Assembly: GCA_013329455.1 (NCBI GenBank)
Contig: DUKF01000208.1
Span: 1-7,601 of the forward strand
DNA length: 7,601 bases
Direction: 5' to 3'
Source: Methanotrichaceae archaeon
GTDB lineage: Archaea > Halobacteriota > Methanosarcinia > Methanotrichales > Methanotrichaceae
Positions 5,404-7,601 of the stretch are shown one piece after another. The translations under genes were made by a program, and so were the position numbers. The number at the start of each line of letters is the position of its first letter. The first letter of the stretch is position 1. The notes below the pieces were generated by a model. That model ran no database searches and had not been told where the DNA came from. It saw only the letters and a list, made by a program, of their open reading frames with translations.

Positions 5404-5692
5404 TTTTTGTAAAGTTTTCAGTCTCGTCCAAGGGATCTAAGGGTTCCACGACGGCGTTCCAGGAAGTCCTCTTCATTTTTGAGGCACTCGATTTCCTCAA
5501 ACGAGATCTAATCTGTGCGGCCGGGTCGAATTCGCACGTCGCATGCCGGACAAAGAAAATAGTTTAAAAAATATTTCTAATAGAATGACGGTCCCGGAAG
5601 TCATGCTCCAAAATGAGATCACGAGTGCGATGAAATAATAGTCGATTCTCGGCCTTTGTAAGAGGATTGTTCGACGTTAAATATTCTGAGAA

Positions 5693-5717
5693 ATCTGAGA
5701 ATCTTAGACTCTCAGAT
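5693..5717 (-). terminator. Hairpin over the thiI stop codon
   Basis: ATCTGAGA (5693-5700) and TCTCAGAT (5710-5717) make a perfect 8-bp stem with a 9-nt loop, overlapping the last codon and stop of thiI. In the minus-strand transcript it is followed by TTCTCAGAATATTTAACG, which is only moderately U-rich. It is likely a 3'-end processing or protection hairpin of the thiI message. Confidence 0.45.
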
Positions 5718-6848
5718 CCTCATCCTCTCCCTCTTCGCGAACAGCTCGCACGCGATCTTCTCAAGACCAAGCTCCGCCTCCATCGCCCTGATCTCCTCGG
5801 CCTTCGCACGCGTCATAGGCTTTTTCGGCGCGGCGCTGCAAGCTCCGGCATCCGCCGTCGCGCGATAAGTCCCGATCTTTCGGGCAAGATCCATGATCTC
5901 TGATTTGTCCATGGCGATGAGGGGGTGGTAGACTGGTAGGTCGATCCCCGACTGCTCGGCCATGATGTTCGCCGGCGTTTGGGACGCGACCTGCCCCAGG
6001 GAGTAGCCGGTCACAACCCCGAAAGCCTCCTCCTCTTCCATCACCATGCGGGCTATCCTGTACATCAGCCGTCGGCATAGGAGGCATGTGGCGCGAGGCT
6101 CGGCACCGCTAATCTTCTCAAGGCCCTTTCCTATCGGAACTATGACGAAGTTTATCTTTCGGCCTGAGGTCCAACGCTTCAGGGCCTCCGCCGACTTTAA
6201 AGCCTGGGGGAGGGCGTCGACGTAAGGCCTTGGATCAAAATAGAGGAGCGACACGGGAGTGCCTCGGCGCATCATCATCCAGGCGGCAACGGGCGAATCG
6301 ATCCCCCCGGAGATCAGAACGAGCATCCTGGACTGGGTGCCGAGGGGCAGGCCTCCGACGCCCTTGACGATTTCCGTAAACACCAGGACCTTTTTCTCTC
6401 TCGCCTCGACGAATATCTCTAGCTCCGGATCTGTCAGGTCCACATTCGCTCCGGTCCTCTCCTGGACGGCGCTTCCGACCTCGACGGCGATCTCGGTGCT
6501 CGATATCTCGCCTCCGCCTCGCCGAGACCGAATGGCAAAGGACTTTGGACGGCGCTCGGCCGCGATCTCCGAGGCGACTTTTGCGACCTCCTCGATGTCC
6601 GGCTCCGCAGTCCAGACGGGGCTTGCTGAGACCACCCCAAAAACGTCGGCGACGATCTGAGGGGCTCTGGAGTCAGAGGCCGCAACGAAGATCCTGCCCC
6701 TTTCCAGGGACATCCTGTGATCTATTCCGGCCTCCTTCAGGTTGAAAACTATGTTGGAGGCGAGGATCCTCTCCCAGCTCTTCCTGGTCCAGGCGTCCTT
6801 GAGGGCGATCTCGCCGTACCTGACCAGGACCGAGTCGAAAGAGATCAT
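5712..6848 (-). CDS. thiI: tRNA 4-thiouridine synthetase ThiI (tRNA sulfurtransferase)
   Basis: ThiI adenylates uridine 8 of tRNA with ATP and replaces its oxygen with sulfur; in some organisms it also supplies sulfur for the thiamine thiazole ring. This 378-residue form has an N-terminal ferredoxin-like region with LVRYGEIALKDAWTRKSWE (8-26), a THUMP domain (about 60-165) for tRNA binding, and the PP-loop ATPase motif SGGIDSPVAAW (180-190). SLGQVASQTPAN (283-294) is a typical conserved stretch of the catalytic domain. The rhodanese domain of the longer E. coli enzyme is absent. Instead there is a CxxC (Cys255, Cys258 in TCLLCRR) and Cys337 in ACSAAPKKP, the pattern described for methanogen ThiI proteins that take sulfur without a rhodanese domain. 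The ATG at 6848 is 10 nt beyond the DUF5350 stop, so the two genes form an operon; the only ribosome-binding candidate is a weak AGGT at 6862-6865. Confidence 0.95.
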   Translation of the reverse strand: MISFDSVLVRYGEIALKDAWTRKSWERILASNIVFNLKEAGIDHRMSLERGRIFVAASDSRAPQIVADVFGVVSASPVWTAEPDIEEVAKVASEIAAERRPKSFAIRSRRGGGEISSTEIAVEVGSAVQERTGANVDLTDPELEIFVEAREKKVLVFTEIVKGVGGLPLGTQSRMLVLISGGIDSPVAAWMMMRRGTPVSLLYFDPRPYVDALPQALKSAEALKRWTSGRKINFVIVPIGKGLEKISGAEPRATCLLCRRLMYRIARMVMEEEEAFGVVTGYSLGQVASQTPANIMAEQSGIDLPVYHPLIAMDKSEIMDLARKIGTYRATADAGACSAAPKKPMTRAKAEEIRAMEAELGLEKIACELFAKRERMRI

Positions 6849-6858
6849 TTCGGCATTT

Positions 6859-7032
6859 TTACCTGGCTATGGCCTTTGCGGACCTTGCTATCTTCCTTCT
6901 CCTCGTTCCGGAGGAGGTGTACTTCTGCATGGGTCCTGGGTTCTTGTGAGATGACTCGGATCTGGCCACCAGTCTAATCTGTCCCTTTCTTCCCTTAATC
7001 TTGGTCCATTCTGTGCTTCCTGTCTTTCCCAT
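6859..7032 (-). CDS. Small basic DUF5350-family protein
   Basis: This 57-residue protein begins MGKTGSTEWTKIKGRKGQIR and ends with a lysine/arginine-rich tail (RRRKIARSAKAIAR). It matches my memory of the archaeal DUF5350 family, found mainly in methanogens, whose function is unknown. Composition (very basic, Gly/Ser-rich, one Trp, no Cys) suggests RNA or ribosome binding, an inference strengthened by its being the first gene of an operon with the tRNA-modifying thiI only 10 nt downstream. The ATG at 7032 has no Shine-Dalgarno sequence. A good TATA box centred 28 bp upstream makes a nearly leaderless mRNA likely. The frame is complete, with TAA at 6859-6861. Confidence 0.85.
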   Translation of the reverse strand: MGKTGSTEWTKIKGRKGQIRLVARSESSHKNPGPMQKYTSSGTRRRKIARSAKAIAR

Positions 7033-7055
7033 AAGCCGTAACTATCCGGACCGGT

Positions 7056-7070
7056 CTTAAATAGGTTTCG
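7056..7070 (-). promoter_or_regulatory. BRE/TATA promoter of the DUF5350-thiI operon
   Basis: The reverse strand reads CGAAACCTATTTAAG: a BRE-like CGAAA (7066-7070) then TATA box CTATTTAAG (7056-7064). A start 25-28 bp downstream falls at about 7032-7035, at or just before the ATG, so the transcript should be leaderless or nearly so. Confidence 0.65.
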
Positions 7071-7140
7071 AGGGAAGGTGTGAAAAGGGCCCAGGTCCGG
7101 TTTCCAGAAGAGGGTCGAAACTAGAGGCCACTAGATAACT

Positions 7141-7148
7141 CTTTTAAC
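7141..7148 (+). promoter_or_regulatory. Candidate TATA element of the flippase-like gene
   Basis: CTTTTAAC is centred about 26 bp before the GTG at 7171, which would place the start of transcription at or near the start codon. No Shine-Dalgarno sequence precedes the GTG, consistent with a leaderless mRNA. The match to consensus is only fair. Confidence 0.35.
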
Positions 7149-7170
7149 GGGATGCGCCATTTACTCCAAC

Positions 7171-7601
7171 GTGAACCATGAGATAGCCCTTCCCAAGATC
7201 CAGGTCAGCAAGTCCACAGCTCTCGTTCTTCTGGGACTTGGGATCTATCTCGCATACCTCCGATGGCTTGGATTTGGTCAGGTCGCTGAAAGTCTGGACA
7301 ACGTGAACCCGATGCTCTTCTTCGCGGCCCTGCTCCTATCCCTCTTAATGGTGGCCTTCAACGCCCTTTCGTGGAGGAGAGTGGCCGAAGAGCTAGATTA
7401 CGGGGCGTCTTTCAAAGACCTCTTTCTGATCTACCTCTCCAGCATCTTCATGAACAACCTCATCCCTTCGGGGAGCTTCTCGGGAGAGACGGCCCGCGTC
7501 TACTTTCTGAGCAAGATCGATGGTGCCTCTCGTTTCGACGCCAGCTTTGCATCAGTCGCCGCCAGCAGGATCATCACCGCTGTCCCCTTCATCCTCGGCA
7601 T
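7171..7601 (+). CDS. Flippase-like / UPF0104 (AglD-type) integral membrane protein, 5' part
   Basis: The frame gives 143 residues before the window ends; full-length members are usually over 300 with about eight membrane helices. Hydrophobic segments are seen at about 15-33 and 46-66, with further ones at 84-98 and from 127. The motif NNLIPSGSFSGETARVYFLS (95-114), continuing as K, and ASVAASRIIT (127-136) are characteristic of the lysylphosphatidylglycerol synthase transmembrane/UPF0104 family. In archaea these proteins (for example AglD of Haloferax) take part in lipid-linked sugar or N-glycan assembly at the membrane. The family includes many members of unknown substrate, so only the fold is assigned. 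GTG at 7171 is the only start after the in-frame stop at 7132-7134. The gene is divergent from the DUF5350-thiI operon, with 138 bp between the start codons. Confidence 0.85.
   Translation, partial: MNHEIALPKIQVSKSTALVLLGLGIYLAYLRWLGFGQVAESLDNVNPMLFFAALLLSLLMVAFNALSWRRVAEELDYGASFKDLFLIYLSSIFMNNLIPSGSFSGETARVYFLSKIDGASRFDASFASVAASRIITAVPFILG

Larger units (their letters stand above)
5281..5711. other. Intergenic region without a convincing gene
   Basis: These roughly 430 bases between the spondin-domain promoter and the end of thiI are AT-rich with a GC-richer middle (about 5415-5560). I see no tRNA, rRNA, CRISPR repeat or insertion sequence. They hold dyads at 5356-5376, 5387-5403 and 5693-5717, and a TATA-like TTTAAAAAATATTT (5563-5576) on the plus strand ahead of a 17-codon frame (5585-5638). 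On the minus strand a 29-codon charged frame (5418-5507), starting ISFEEIECLKNEEDFLE, has no start codon and may be gene debris or chance. Confidence 0.6.

Noticed and set aside
5515..5537. tRNA-like T-arm: GTGCG and CGCAC around a loop containing GGGTCGAATT
   Set aside because: No acceptor, D or anticodon stems can be built around it, so it is not a tRNA.
5761..6087. 108-residue minus-strand frame and other frames inside thiI
   Set aside because: They overlap the well-supported thiI frame and are low-complexity shadows.
1..7601. CRISPR array, rRNA, tRNA or insertion sequence
   Set aside because: I looked for regular 25-40 bp repeats with spacers, tRNA arms and transposase motifs and found none.

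Overview
The window looks like chromosomal DNA of a methanogenic euryarchaeon, most likely a Methanothrix (Methanotrichales) or close relative. This is inferred from gene content and archaeal signals: TATA boxes about 25 bp upstream of transcript starts, a rhodanese-less ThiI with a CxxC motif, the small basic DUF5350 protein beside thiI, and a rubrerythrin. No 16S or other species marker is present, so the genus is a guess. Most of the window is GC-rich (37 G+C in bases 3901-3960), but about 1741-3450 is strikingly AT-rich (16 G+C in bases 2281-2340) and looks acquired.

Layout. 1-1031 (minus) is the N-terminal 343 residues of an acetyl-CoA hydrolase/CoA-transferase family enzyme, cut by the window edge. 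1271-1546 (minus) is a decayed MNT-type nucleotidyltransferase (the antitoxin half of an MNT/HEPN pair) with a stop, two compensating frameshifts and a substituted catalytic aspartate; no HEPN partner is visible. 1794-2594 and 2596-3447 (plus) form a tight two-gene AT-rich cassette: a multi-pass membrane protein, then a membrane-anchored ectodomain protein with five N-glycosylation sequons. Neither matches a family I can name. 3728-4303 (plus) is a classical rubrerythrin that probably starts at TTG. It is followed by a degenerate 9-bp tandem repeat (4302-4439) and a hairpin, and converges with a secreted spondin-N-domain protein (4515-5231, minus) that has a textbook archaeal promoter and ribosome binding site. 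5281-5711 holds no convincing gene but several dyads. 5712-6848 (minus) is thiI, in a short operon behind a DUF5350 gene (6859-7032, minus). Divergent from these, 7171-7601 (plus) is the N-terminal part of a flippase-like/UPF0104 (AglD-type) membrane protein, cut by the window edge.

Functional picture. The GC-rich genes are housekeeping or stress functions of an anaerobe: CoA-ester metabolism, peroxide reduction, tRNA 4-thiouridine synthesis and envelope assembly. The most likely undescribed element is the AT-rich membrane/ectodomain pair, sitting next to toxin-antitoxin debris in what resembles an accessory insertion site.
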